DNA of 64,000 bases from Fen-1254 sp963769605 (GTDB lineage Bacteria > Bacteroidota > Ignavibacteria > UBA10030), in NCBI GenBank assembly GCA_963769605.1, contig CAVYML010000001.1, forward strand, positions 638,260 to 702,259, read 5' to 3'. A program made the position numbers and the translations under genes. Numbering within the stretch: the stretch's first letter is position 1; each line of letters starts with the position of its first letter. Positions 26,089-34,773 of this stretch are shown here, in pieces. The notes beneath the pieces were generated by a model that searched no databases, had not been told where the DNA came from, and was given only the letters and a program-made list of their open reading frames with translations.

Positions 26089-26478
26089 ATGGATTGTAAA
26101 AGCGATCCGAAAGAAGTGCGGAAAATCGAGGCTGTTATCAAAAAACTAAGCAGGGAAAATCATCTTACTAAAGAGCAATGTTATAAATTGTTGATTGTAT
26201 GTACGGAAGCCGTTAATAACGCTATTATTCATGGAAACAAATTAGACGGAAATAAAAACGTAAATGTAAAATGCTGCGTCACGGCTCATAAAGTTACGAT
26301 GACTGTAAAAGATAAGGGAGCGGGTTTCGAAATGGAAAAACTGCCGAATCCGATTGAAGAAAAGAATTTGCTCAAGGAGAGCGGGCGGGGCGTCTTTTTA
26401 ATACGATCGCTTATGGATGATGTGAAATTTAAAAAACTTAAGAATGGATCGACAATGAGAATGAGTCTCAATCGATAG
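26089..26478 (+). CDS. RsbW/SpoIIAB-like ATP-binding anti-sigma factor domain protein
   Basis: 129 residues forming a single HATPase_c domain of the anti-sigma serine-kinase type. The N box is CTEAVNNAIIHGN, G1 is DKGAGFEM and G2 is GRGVFLIRSLMDD. Such proteins bind and inhibit sigma factors or phosphorylate anti-sigma-antagonists. No STAS-domain partner or sigma gene is adjacent, so its target is unknown. The ATG at 26089 has only a distant AGGAAG; in-frame ATT/ATC codons occur just upstream. A strong terminator follows at 26538. Confidence 0.87.
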   Translation: MDCKSDPKEVRKIEAVIKKLSRENHLTKEQCYKLLIVCTEAVNNAIIHGNKLDGNKNVNVKCCVTAHKVTMTVKDKGAGFEMEKLPNPIEEKNLLKESGRGVFLIRSLMDDVKFKKLKNGSTMRMSLNR

Positions 26479-26537
26479 CGAAAATTATTGCTTTTTTTAT
26501 GTGACTGGACCTGTCTATCATGGTGAGCATAGTGGAC

Positions 26538-26576
26538 AAAAAAAAAGCCCGTTTAGACATCTAAACGGGCTTTTTT
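26538..26576. terminator. Bidirectional Rho-independent terminator
   Basis: GCCCGTTTAG (26547-26556), loop ACAT, CTAAACGGGC (26561-26570): perfect 10-bp stem with nine A before and six T after. It serves the plus-strand RsbW-like gene and the converging FadL-type gene. Confidence 0.95.
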
Positions 26577-26595
26577 ACTCTTAAGGCAATGAATA

Positions 26596-27912
26596 TTAGA
26601 AATTATAACCAAAGTTAACACTAAGAACGTTCGCATTACTGCTATAAGTTCCCGGAATTGTCATTGTTGCACCGTCAGTAGGATTTAAATTTTCAAACGG
26701 AGAAATCTTAGCGGCAAATAAGACAATCATATACGCTGCATCAACATGCAATTTATCGGTAATTTTATAGCTGCCACCGATTGTCAGATCTGTGCGGTTT
26801 CCATCCGGAAGCATTGGCTCAGTGAAAGTTTGCGGCTGCGGCGTAAAATCTTCAACTGCTCCTCCGCGTATCATCCACTTGTCATTGATTGTATATTCTG
26901 CGCCAATTCGCAAAATAGGCTCATCGGTCCAAGCTTTAAGATAAGTCGTGGTGCCTTGAAGAGGAGTTACAGGTGTCATGTTGATTTGAAGTTGTTTGTA
27001 TGCTGTCCATTGAACAAATTGGAAATTACCTTCAATTCGGAGATCAGGCGCTACCTGATATGCGGCTCCAAAATAAAAATTTGCCGGCATTGGAAGTGTT
27101 GCTTTTCCGGTTCCATTAACAAGGCCTTGAGCCAATGCTGAAGGAACATTCGTATAAGTCGCATTTCCTGAAAAATCGATATTTGTTTTAATTCGATAAG
27201 ATAATCCCAAAGATAATTTATTAATCGGTTTATAAATGATACCGAAATTTGCATTAAAGCCATTTCCTGTTCCTTTTAATTCATTTGTTCCATCAGGGGC
27301 AGCACTAAGAGCAGGATTGAAAATAGCCCATGGTATGGTTTTAGTCATATCAACGGTTCCGTACACATAACTGACTCCAACACCAATAGCAAGATTGTCA
27401 TTAATTTTATATGAAATTGTAGGGTTGAAATAATATGTTGCAATACTTGAATTAACAGCTAAAAAACTACCTGCATAAATACCGCCATTAACTAATTGAC
27501 CCCATTGAGTCGGCCATTCTGTTCCCAATCCAAATGGATTATAAATTCCAAGACCTACAGCGATTTTATCATTGATCTTATAGGAGCCGTATATATTAAA
27601 AGGTGTAAAGATTTGAGGACGAGTAGAAGTTGAAGGATAATTTCGCATGTCTAGATTTGGTTCGGGCGCATAAGATGAGTATGGCTGGATAAAATTGATG
27701 CCGGCGAGAACATTAAAACCATCTTGAAATGCTAGTCCTGCTGGATTGAAATAGATCGCTGAAGGATCTGATGCTGTTGCTGCAAAAGCACCGCCCATAC
27801 CGACAGCACGGGCATCTTGTTCATTCAATTGATAACCTCCGGCGAATAATGTCCCTGTCGCAAGAAGAGAGACGAGGGCAAGTAAGCCCAAATATCGAGC
27901 TGAAAAATTCAT
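26596..27912 (-). CDS. OmpP1/FadL/TodX family outer-membrane transporter
   Basis: 438 residues. Signal peptide of ~24 residues (ARYLGLLALVSLLATGTLFA), then the FadL N-terminal hatch signature GYQLNEQDARAVGMGGAFAA with SDPSAIYFNPAGLAF, followed by alternating barrel strands and a C-terminal LSVNFGYNF ending in Phe. FadL proteins admit long-chain fatty acids or other hydrophobic compounds across the outer membrane; in this lineage the ligand is not known. GGAGG stands just before the ATG. Two tandem promoter copies lie upstream (27981-28077), which suggests strong or two-input expression. The gene ends just before a shared terminator. Confidence 0.93.
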   Translation of the reverse strand: MNFSARYLGLLALVSLLATGTLFAGGYQLNEQDARAVGMGGAFAATASDPSAIYFNPAGLAFQDGFNVLAGINFIQPYSSYAPEPNLDMRNYPSTSTRPQIFTPFNIYGSYKINDKIAVGLGIYNPFGLGTEWPTQWGQLVNGGIYAGSFLAVNSSIATYYFNPTISYKINDNLAIGVGVSYVYGTVDMTKTIPWAIFNPALSAAPDGTNELKGTGNGFNANFGIIYKPINKLSLGLSYRIKTNIDFSGNATYTNVPSALAQGLVNGTGKATLPMPANFYFGAAYQVAPDLRIEGNFQFVQWTAYKQLQINMTPVTPLQGTTTYLKAWTDEPILRIGAEYTINDKWMIRGGAVEDFTPQPQTFTEPMLPDGNRTDLTIGGSYKITDKLHVDAAYMIVLFAAKISPFENLNPTDGATMTIPGTYSSNANVLSVNFGYNF

Positions 27913-27980
27913 ATAGTCCTCCTTAATGAAATGAATGGGAAAAAAACAATAAAAAAAATTATGATAAAGCGTTCGGAAAT

Positions 27981-28009
27981 AATATATATAATCGATCTAT
28001 TAAATGCAA
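27981..28009 (-). promoter_or_regulatory. Promoter copy 1 (proximal) of the FadL-type gene
   Basis: Minus strand: TTGCAT (28004-28009), 17-base spacer, TATATT (27981-27986). The start of transcription would be near 27974, about 60 bases before the start codon. It lies inside the first unit of a direct repeat. Confidence 0.6.
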
Positions 28010-28048
28010 TTTATAGAATGCGAAAAATAACACAACAACATTGGCATG

Positions 28049-28077
28049 AATATATATAATGAATTTATAAAATGCAA
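28049..28077 (-). promoter_or_regulatory. Promoter copy 2 (distal) of the FadL-type gene
   Basis: Minus strand: TTGCAT (28072-28077), 17-base spacer, TATATT (28049-28054), identical in both hexamers and in spacing to the proximal copy 68 bases away. Confidence 0.55.
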
Positions 28078-28088
28078 TTTACAGAATA

Positions 28089-28772
28089 CATATTCATTAA
28101 TAGGTGTGGTTTTTCTCTGAGATATTCGTGGAAAACGCCCTTATGCAAAAGTTGAAATTTTGCATGATAGAAGAAAGTATTGAATTGCAATGTGAATTCA
28201 AATCGCAATGGTTCGGATAAAATCGCAGTCGCAGAAAAAAATTCATGCTTCAAAAAGAACATACGAAATGAAAAGGGGTGCGGTTATAAAGGATGATCGC
28301 CAGCCAAATCCTCATGATCAGATAGCTTTATGAAGAAATTAGAATGGATATTAATAATTGTGGTGGAAAGAAAATTTGAATTCAAAAAGAATAAATAATT
28401 TTCATAACTTCATATTATCTTTTATCGCTTCTTATGTGATTATGAGCAGACTGCCGGAAATTTTTTTTAAAGAATCAAGGACCTACAATTTATTGGCATA
28501 TTGTTACTGCATAGAATCCTCCCCAATAGAGTGGTCCCTTTTTTGACGGCGCCCTCAATTGAAAGGAAAGGGATTGTTATTGGAGTGTGGGTCATAAAAT
28601 TGTGCTTGCAAAAAGCTCGAATTCTCATCTGAAAATATGTTTCTAAAATTTTTATTTCTCGGATTGCATCCTTTATTAAAGGAAATATGGTCTTTAAGCA
28701 TAGCAATTTACTTGACCAGGGATATAGCCATTTTTTAAAATCTCAGTCATGAAATCGGTTCTTCAGAGCTTG
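28089..28772. other. Intergenic region without recognisable genes
   Basis: About 680 AT-rich bases between the FadL-type gene's promoters and mdh. Short open frames on both strands lack ribosome sites, compositional signal or recognisable motifs. Nothing was identified. Confidence 0.5.
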
Positions 28773-29696
28773 TCAGAAATTCAGTTTTGCTATATTGGAT
28801 TTGACATCCGCCGCAGAATTTGATAGCTGCTCTTTTTCTTCAATTGTCAGTTTTATTTGAATTATTTCCTCGACTCCGTTTTTTCCGAGTTTGATGGGAA
28901 CACCGACAACGGTATCTTGAAGGTCATATTCTCCCTTGAGAAAAACTGCTCCTGGAAGTATTCTTTTTCTGTCCTTGACAATTGCTTCGATCATTTGAAC
29001 AGCACACGCAGATGGGGCATAATAGGCACTGCCAGTTTTAAGATGGTTGACAATTTCAATCCCGCCGTCTCTGGTTCGCTTGACCAGACGATCAATTGTT
29101 TCCTTATCCATAAGGTCAGGCAGCGGAATTCCGCTAATAGTCGAATAACGGGGTAGTGGAACCATAGAGTCGCCATGCCCTCCAAGAACGAACGCATTAA
29201 CATCCTCGACCGAGACGCCATATTCGAGAGCTATAAACGATCGGAATCTGGAAGAATCCAGAACGCCGGCCATTCCAATCACGCGATGACGTGGCAAATT
29301 GCTGATCTTTAATGCAACAAATGTCATAACATCAAGAGGGTTGGAAACGACAAGAATAAGACCATTCGGAGAATATGTTATAACCTGTTCTGTGCAGAGT
29401 TTAACGATGCTTGCGTTCGTATTCTGAAGATCGTCGCGGCTCATACCGGGCTTTCTTGCAATTCCGGCCGTAATGAGAACAATGTCGGAATTTGCGGTTG
29501 GGCCGTAACTTGTAGTTCCGATAATTCGCGTGTCCGATCTTTCAATAGGAGAAGCTTCGTAAATATCGAGTGCTTTTCCTTGTGCAAGACCGTCTACGAT
29601 ATCAACTAAAATGACTTCGTTTGCAAGTCCTTTGTCGGTAATACGCTGTGCCGAAGTAGCTCCGACATTTCCCGCTCCTATGACTGTAATTTTCAT
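28773..29696 (-). CDS. mdh: Malate dehydrogenase (LDH-like type)
   Basis: 307 residues from the ATG at 29696, seven bases after GGAGG; an upstream in-frame TTG includes the ribosome site and is rejected. It oxidises malate to oxaloacetate with NAD+. GAGNVGATSA binds NAD, DIVLITAGIARKPGMSRDDL carries the substrate-loop Arg, VVSNPLDVMT and the catalytic His of VLGGHGDSMVPLPRY follow. Arg rather than Gln in the substrate loop (RKPGMSR) supports malate over lactate. Stands alone between two intergenic regions. Confidence 0.95.
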   Translation of the reverse strand: MKITVIGAGNVGATSAQRITDKGLANEVILVDIVDGLAQGKALDIYEASPIERSDTRIIGTTSYGPTANSDIVLITAGIARKPGMSRDDLQNTNASIVKLCTEQVITYSPNGLILVVSNPLDVMTFVALKISNLPRHRVIGMAGVLDSSRFRSFIALEYGVSVEDVNAFVLGGHGDSMVPLPRYSTISGIPLPDLMDKETIDRLVKRTRDGGIEIVNHLKTGSAYYAPSACAVQMIEAIVKDRKRILPGAVFLKGEYDLQDTVVGVPIKLGKNGVEEIIQIKLTIEEKEQLSNSAADVKSNIAKLNF

Positions 29697-29796
29697 CTTT
29701 TCCTCCAAATTTAATCAAACTTCTTAATGTATTTTATAAATTGTATTCTTAAGCCGCTGATTATAGAACACGATAATCCGGAAAGAAATTCCTGTT

Positions 29797-29820
29797 CCAT
29801 AGGGTGTTTCCATCCTATGG
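29797..29820. repeat. Hairpin in the rpmA-mdh intergenic region
   Basis: CCATAGG (29797-29803) and CCTATGG (29814-29820) form a perfect 7-bp stem with a 10-base loop. CTTTAT / ATAAAG (about 29859-29880) forms a weaker one. No T-run follows on the minus strand, so a terminator for rpmA is possible but not clear. Confidence 0.4.
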
Positions 29821-29895
29821 ATCTTGATTCAGGGACGGCGGTGGGAGCCTCCACATCTTTATAGAAGGGAGGATAAAGGGAGAGTATTTCTTTGT

Positions 29896-30153
29896 TTATG
29901 CTGCCGGCAAAATGCTTACTTTTTGTCTTAATTTGCCGACTCGTTCAAACTTTACAATACCGTTTGTTAAAGCGAAAAGAGTATCGTCGCTTCCTATTCC
30001 GACATTAAGACCAGGATGAAACTTCGTTCCACGTTGACGCACCAAGATATTGCCGGCCAAAACAGTTTGTCCGCCAAAACGTTTGATACCAAGACGTTGT
30101 GCATTGCTCTCGCGGCCATTTTTAGTGCTTCCGGCGCCTTTTTTATGAGCCAT
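29896..30153 (-). CDS. rpmA: 50S ribosomal protein L27
   Basis: 85 residues. The sequence MAHKKGAGSTKNGRESNAQRLG is the canonical L27 start, followed by GNILVRQRGTKFHPG and DDTLFALTNGIVKFE. L27 reaches the peptidyl-transferase centre with its N-terminus. No Firmicutes-type N-terminal extension needing cleavage is present. It is 16 bases after rplU, the universal partner order. Confidence 0.97.
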   Translation of the reverse strand: MAHKKGAGSTKNGRESNAQRLGIKRFGGQTVLAGNILVRQRGTKFHPGLNVGIGSDDTLFALTNGIVKFERVGKLRQKVSILPAA

Positions 30154-30169
30154 TATAGAACCTCCAACT

Positions 30170-30478
30170 CTATGCTATTTTTGTAATTTCAATTTCTGTG
30201 TATTGCTGACGATGCCCATTGCGGACTCGATAGCCTTTCCGCTTTTTCTTTTTCAACACGATGACAGTGTCGTCCTTTGTATGTTTCAGTACTTTGGCTT
30301 CGATAAAAGACTCTGAAATAAAAGGAGATCCTACGGCAGTCTTTGTATCGTCATTTCTTAAAAGAACCTTATCGAATTTAACGGTGGTTCCGATTTCGGA
30401 TTTCAGCCGGGGCACGAAAATTTTCGCATTCGGAGCAACTGTTACCTGTGTACCTGCAATTTCTACTACTGCAAACAT
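30170..30478 (-). CDS. rplU: 50S ribosomal protein L21
   Basis: 102 residues from ATG 30478, with GAGGA eight bases upstream; an in-frame TTG further upstream overlaps that site. Family motifs are MFAVVEIAGTQ, PNAKIFVPRL, VLLRND and the C-terminal KKKKRKGYRVRNGHRQQYTEIEI. Usual length. Co-transcribed with rpmA from a promoter candidate at 30519-30547. In many bacteria obgE follows, but here mdh does. Confidence 0.96.
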   Translation of the reverse strand: MFAVVEIAGTQVTVAPNAKIFVPRLKSEIGTTVKFDKVLLRNDDTKTAVGSPFISESFIEAKVLKHTKDDTVIVLKKKKRKGYRVRNGHRQQYTEIEITKIA

Positions 30479-30518
30479 TGGATTCCTCAAATTCTGAACA
30501 TTAATTTTAATATCAATA

Positions 30519-30547
30519 AATGTACTTTAAAATGGAGTAAAAGTCAA
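30519..30547 (-). promoter_or_regulatory. Promoter for rplU-rpmA
   Basis: Minus strand: TTGACT (30542-30547), 17-base spacer, TACATT (30519-30524), starting transcription near 30512, about 35 bases before the rplU start codon. Confidence 0.6.
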
Positions 30548-31072
30548 TGAAATGATATGAAAAATATTGGTGTTTTTATTAATGTTTTTTGTTGATCCCA
30601 ACCTTGGTTTAAAAGCGTATCCTTTTGTACCGAGTTTAAATGTACTGAGTTTAAAGGAATTAGGTGCGTGAATTAATGTCCGCATTTTGTTGTATTCCGA
30701 ATGGAAAAAAGTAGTTCTGCTTCAAATTCCATTCTCCAAAAGCGAATTGATGCACGTATAGTTCCGGTATGGGAAGCACTTCGTTCATTAATGATTGTCT
30801 GTACGATGTATGTCAAATGACTCTAAGGAGACCTTTCCAAGGTGTCTCTAAAACAACACCAAATCATTAGGAAACATGTCGATTTATTAGACACCTTTCC
30901 AAGGTGGGGGGTGTATTCAAATGGTCAGATGGAGAATATGCCTCGTGGGATGGGGAATAAGTTTGTTCTTGACAGACGCAAAAATATTTTTCACATGCTG
31001 AGTGTCGAAATTGGGTTAAGAAGTGTGCAGCAAGAGAGCGGTCGTCATATGACTCTTTAAAAAAGATGCGAA
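30548..31072. repeat. Intergenic region with a pair of related palindromes
   Basis: At about 30828-30848 and 30892-30906 the core CCTTTCCAAGGTG occurs twice, each able to fold (CCTT-TCC-AAGG), the first extended by GAGA/TCTC and the second by CA/TG. The flanks are in inverted relation (AAGGTGTCT...AA against TTAGACACCTT), like ends of a very small mobile repeat. A 72-codon frame starting within it has no supporting evidence. Nothing else was identified in the region. Confidence 0.45.
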
Positions 31073-31915
31073 TTATTGCAAATGTTCCATGAGTATCTGA
31101 CGAATCTTATCAATGGGCATATCCTGTCCCGTCCAAATTTTAAAGGTTTCTGCTCCTTGATGAATAAACATGGTCAGTCCATCGATAGCTGTGGCGCCGG
31201 CCAATAAACCTTCTTTTAAAAATTTGGTCTGAAGAGGACGATAGATTGCATCGAAAAGTAAATGTTCTTTCCGCAATGGCGCATCGGGAGGCAATGGGGA
31301 ATCGTCCGTTTTGGGAAGCATTCCAATTGGGGTTGTGTTAATAATGATTATCGACGTTCTTATGCTTTCATTTAATTCATGAGGATTGAAATCAATTGAG
31401 CAAAGTCGAATTTGAGAATCCAATTTAAAATTCGATAGGAGAGCCTTCGTCTTGTGTATAGAACGACCTGCGACACAAATCCGGGCAGGAGCAAAGTGTC
31501 GTGTTAGAACATAGAGCATCGCACGTGCTGTTCCACCGGCTCCAATCACCAAAACTTCGTTTTGATTAATTTGCGCTTTGTAAGGCTCTAAAGTTTTAAG
31601 AACACCCATAATATCAGTATTATGACCAAACCAGCCTTCCTTATGCACATGAATCATGTTAACCGCACCGCTCGCTTGCGCTTCAGGGCTGAGCGTTGTC
31701 AGCAATGGTTGAACTTTTTCTTTAAAAGGAATTGTCACATTAAATCCTGAAAATCCATCGTCTACAAGCTTCGGAAGAGTTTCAAGAAGTCTATCGGGGG
31801 GGATCTCTATGGCTTCGTATCTGCAAGACAATCCATATAATTCGAAGCCTGCATTGTGCATAATGGGGGAAAGTGTCTGTTTGATAGGATACCCTATGAT
31901 TGCAAATTTATGCAT
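31073..31915 (-). CDS. aroE: Shikimate dehydrogenase
   Basis: 280 residues. It reduces 3-dehydroshikimate with NADPH in aromatic amino acid and chorismate synthesis. GYPIKQTLSPIMHNAGFE binds shikimate (Ser-Pro-x-Met-His-Asn), GFNVTIPFKEKV carries the catalytic Lys, and GAGGTARAMLYVL binds NADPH. IINTTPIGMLP and the C-terminal GLTMFIHQGAE are standard. Chorismate from this route is also the substrate of the MqnA domain at the left end. The TPR gene lies upstream on the same strand. Confidence 0.96.
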   Translation of the reverse strand: MHKFAIIGYPIKQTLSPIMHNAGFELYGLSCRYEAIEIPPDRLLETLPKLVDDGFSGFNVTIPFKEKVQPLLTTLSPEAQASGAVNMIHVHKEGWFGHNTDIMGVLKTLEPYKAQINQNEVLVIGAGGTARAMLYVLTRHFAPARICVAGRSIHKTKALLSNFKLDSQIRLCSIDFNPHELNESIRTSIIIINTTPIGMLPKTDDSPLPPDAPLRKEHLLFDAIYRPLQTKFLKEGLLAGATAIDGLTMFIHQGAETFKIWTGQDMPIDKIRQILMEHLQ

Positions 31916-31961
31916 AGAAAAAAATAAGCAATAGCAGTTGATTCTTGTAAAGACGAAAGGC

Positions 31962-33378
31962 CTAACGATTGATAAGCTTCATAAACCAACGCCATGAGGC
32001 CAGTTTAGGGAAAATCGATAAAAATTCACTGCGCAGTTCAGGTGAAATTTTAAATGACGCGGAAAATTCACTTGCTGCTTCCTCAAATCGATCCAAGCCG
32101 GCAAGAGCTTTTGCCCGGCTAAAATGAGATAGGCCGAAACTCTCGTTTAACTTTATTGATTGTTCAAGAGCTGAAATGCCAGAGATATAATTCCCAATTT
32201 CAATCAATGTATCTCCATAGTCGAACCATGCTTCATAGTTGTTCGGTTCCAATTGAGTCACTTTTTCATAATATTGGAGCGAAATATCCCGATTATCGGA
32301 GTTGTACTCTGCATCGGCACAGGCGTACCAGGTACTCAGGAAATGAAGGCTGCAGGCCGGCGGCTTTCCGGTAGTCTTTTAAAGCTTCCGGCAGCTTCCC
32401 CAGGGCGTCGTAGCAGCATCCTCTTCCGAAATATGATTCATGATGCTCCGAATTGTACCTTAATGCCTGGGAATAATGAAAAATTGCATCCGTATATTGC
32501 TGCATCTCTTCATAAGCATTTCCAAGATTATGCCACGCAGCATAATCCTTTGGATCCAATTCAATAGTCGCTTTAAAGCACTTTATCGCTTCCTGTAATT
32601 TGCCGAGGTTGGCATAGGCGTTTCCCATATTGTATAATGCTGAAGGAAAATCTTCTTTGATAGCAAGGGCATACTCGTAGCTTGAAATAGATTCTTGAAA
32701 TTTTCCGATTCGGTTTTGAACGATGCCCCGATTGTACCATGCGTTAAAATTAAACGGGTCACGGTTGATATGTTCATCATAACAGCGAATAGAGTCTTCC
32801 GGTTTGTCCATATAATCGTAACAATATCCCATTTCGTACCAAACTTCGGGATGCTCCGGATCGATTTGCAGAACAGTTTTGAATAAACTGACCGCTTCTT
32901 CGAACTTATCGATTTTTTCAAGTGTCACTGCTTTATGGAATATTGCATCACTATGCATGGGATCGAGAGCGATAGCCTTGTCGAACGAAGTCATTGCCTC
33001 TTCGACTTTGTTGACGTTGTCAAATGCAATTCCCTGATTGACATAAATTTCAGGATCGGCCGGATTTAAACTGATAGCCCGTTCGAAGCATTCGAGGGCG
33101 TCTTCATATCGGGTAAGATTGTTCAGAATCATGCCTTTGCGCTGCAATGCATCCGAATTGAAAGGTTGAAACGAAAGAAGTCGATCAACGTACACGAGCG
33201 CATCGTCGAATTTTTCATGAAAAAAATAAAATTGAATAATTTCTTCTAAAGCATCAGGATTATTGATATCCTTCTGGCCGGTTTTAATAAGCTCGCGAAA
33301 CCGCCGAACAGCTTCTTCGGATTGCTCTGAGGATTGCGGATGGGACTCATTGTCATCGAAATCATCGAACTGAGACAT
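31962..33378 (-). pseudogene. Tetratricopeptide-repeat protein, split by a one-base frameshift
   Basis: The first frame (33378 down to 32293) encodes about ten consecutive TPR units, with repeats of the form ALxxKGxxLxxLxRYEDALECFERAISLNP. It then runs off into a non-TPR tail. Shifting frame near 32338-32344 by removing one base in TTTCCTGAG restores LSTWYACADAEYNSDNRDIS and joins the second frame (ending at 31962) with three more repeats (QLEPNNYEAWFDYG). The intact protein would have about 470 residues. It has an acidic N-terminus and no signal peptide, so is cytoplasmic, and presumably a protein-interaction scaffold. A sequence error is possible; see findings. Confidence 0.8.
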
Positions 33379-33406
33379 AAAAAAACACCTTCGAACTCTG
33401 TTTATG

Positions 33407-33437
33407 ATAATAAAATAAATTTCAAAGTGTAAGTCAA
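33407..33437 (-). promoter_or_regulatory. Promoter candidate for the TPR gene
   Basis: Minus strand: TTGACT (33432-33437) and TATTAT (33407-33412), but with a long 19-base spacer. Confidence 0.3.
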
Positions 33438-33475
33438 GGAAGTAGAAGCATGAATTGATGTAACTCAGGGTTTCA

Positions 33476-33504
33476 TTGATTTTCGCCGACTATTGAAGTA
33501 TATT
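33476..33504 (+). promoter_or_regulatory. Promoter candidate for the yggS-divIVA run
   Basis: TTGATT (33476-33481), 17-base spacer, TATATT (33499-33504). The transcript would start about 13 bases before the yggS ATG. Confidence 0.5.
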
Positions 33505-33523
33505 ATAAACTCTATGGCAAAAC

Positions 33524-34222
33524 ATGATTGCTGAAAATTTACAACAACTGCATGAACGTATCGGTACAGTATGTCGACGGTGCGGCCGCAATGCCGAAGA
33601 GATTCAATTGATTGCCGTTTCGAAGACAGTTTCGGCAGACCGTATACGACAAGCGATGCAGTGCGGTATTTATGACTTCGGCGAAAATTATATTCAAGAA
33701 TTGAACCGGAAAAGAATCGTGCTGAATGGTGCTTTGCTGCGCTGGCATTTTATTGGTCACCTCCAGTCGAACAAGGTAAAATATATAGCTGATTATGCAC
33801 ATCTTATTCATTCGGTCGATGATGCCGACCTGGGCAAGGAAATTTCAAAACGCGCCGAACGCGCAGGAAGAGTGCAAGACGTTTTAATTGAGGTGCATAC
33901 AACCGACGAGCCGACGAAAGAGGGCGTTCCTCCGGAAAAAACGGTCGGTCTTGCGCGACAACTTTCGAGATTTAAAAATCTCCGGGTATGCGGTTTAATG
34001 ACAATGGGACCGTTTTCTGATAATCCGGAAAAAGCACGCACATCATTCAGACATCTTGCGGATTTAAAGCGGGAGCTTGAAAAAGAAGGGATTGAAAACA
34101 TTTTCATGCAGCATCTATCGATGGGAATGTCTCATGATTTTGAAGTTGCGATAGAAGAGGGTGCAACGATGATCAGAATAGGAACGGCAATCTTCGGCAG
34201 GCGTTTAAATAAAACCTTATGA
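33524..34222 (+). CDS. yggS: YggS/PLPBP family pyridoxal-phosphate homeostasis protein
   Basis: 232 residues. The PLP-binding Lys is in LIAVSKTVSAD near residue 36; FGENYIQEL, WHFIGHLQSNKVKYI, HSVDDADLGKEI, GLMTMGPFSDN and LSMGMSHDFEVAIEEGATMIRIGTAIFG are all conserved. The protein binds PLP and helps control vitamin B6 and amino acid pools; it has no known catalytic reaction. It is 9 bases upstream of divIVA, the same neighbourhood as ylmE-divIVA in Bacillus. Confidence 0.95.
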   Translation: MIAENLQQLHERIGTVCRRCGRNAEEIQLIAVSKTVSADRIRQAMQCGIYDFGENYIQELNRKRIVLNGALLRWHFIGHLQSNKVKYIADYAHLIHSVDDADLGKEISKRAERAGRVQDVLIEVHTTDEPTKEGVPPEKTVGLARQLSRFKNLRVCGLMTMGPFSDNPEKARTSFRHLADLKRELEKEGIENIFMQHLSMGMSHDFEVAIEEGATMIRIGTAIFGRRLNKTL

Positions 34223-34231
34223 GGCACAGAT

Positions 34232-34760
34232 ATGAAAATTACACCGATTGAAGTAAAACATCAAAAATTCAAAAAGGTAATGCGCGGATACGACACCATA
34301 GAGGTGGATACTTTTCTCGAAATGCTTTCAAACGAGCTTGAAGAATATGTCCGCATGAATAGAGAACATAAGGATAGAATTATTGAACTGGAAACGCATC
34401 TGGCCGACTATAAAAATATCGAAAAAACGCTTCAGCAGACCTTAATGCAGGCGCAGGAAACAAGCGGCAAGTCGATCGAGAACTCCAAGCGTGAAGCAGA
34501 GCTTATTGTCAAAGAAGCGGAAGTTAAAGCATCTCAGATCGTTGAAAAAGCCCGGCTGGATTTTGCAAAGGTCAAAGAAGAAATTTCGTTCTCTCAAGGC
34601 GCGGAAAGAGAGCGCACTTAGCAAATTGAAAGTGCTCCTTTCCTCCGAACTCGATTTGATTCGTGCGCTTGGCATCGGCGACGACGACGAAACGAAAGAC
34701 CTTTCAAAGGGATCAGGGAAAGAGAATCTTGAACTTGAAGAAATTTTTAAAAAGCTATAG
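34232..34760 (+). pseudogene. divIVA: DivIVA-domain protein, split by a one-base frameshift
   Basis: The start MKITPIEVKHQKFKKVMRGY and VDTFLEML are the DivIVA N-terminal membrane-curvature domain. A coiled coil then runs to about residue 120 (EAELIVKEAEVKASQIVEKA). The frame is lost near 34586-34596: removing one T from TCGTTCTCTCAAGG restores SLKARKESALSKLKVLLSSEL and a C-terminal tail ending in LEEIFKKL at 34760. The restored protein is about 175 residues, normal for the family. DivIVA organises poles and septa in Gram-positives, and short homologues occur in other phyla. It lies between yggS and pnp. True inactivation, sequence error and recoding are all open. Confidence 0.8.
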
Positions 34761-34773
34761 CGAGGAAAGATTC

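Larger units (their letters stand above)
27981..28088. repeat. Imperfect direct repeat of ~40 bp duplicating a promoter
   Basis: Units 27981-28020 and 28049-28088 share AATATATATAAT, then a diverged stretch, then AAATGCAATTTA and AGAAT. Both units contain the same promoter elements for the minus strand. Confidence 0.7.

Noticed and set aside
28065..28546. Small open frames on both strands upstream of the FadL-type gene
   Set aside because: AT-rich chance frames without ribosome sites; one covers a promoter repeat.
30842..31060. 72-codon open frame in the rplU-aroE gap
   Set aside because: Begins inside a palindromic repeat and shows no ribosome site or family pattern.
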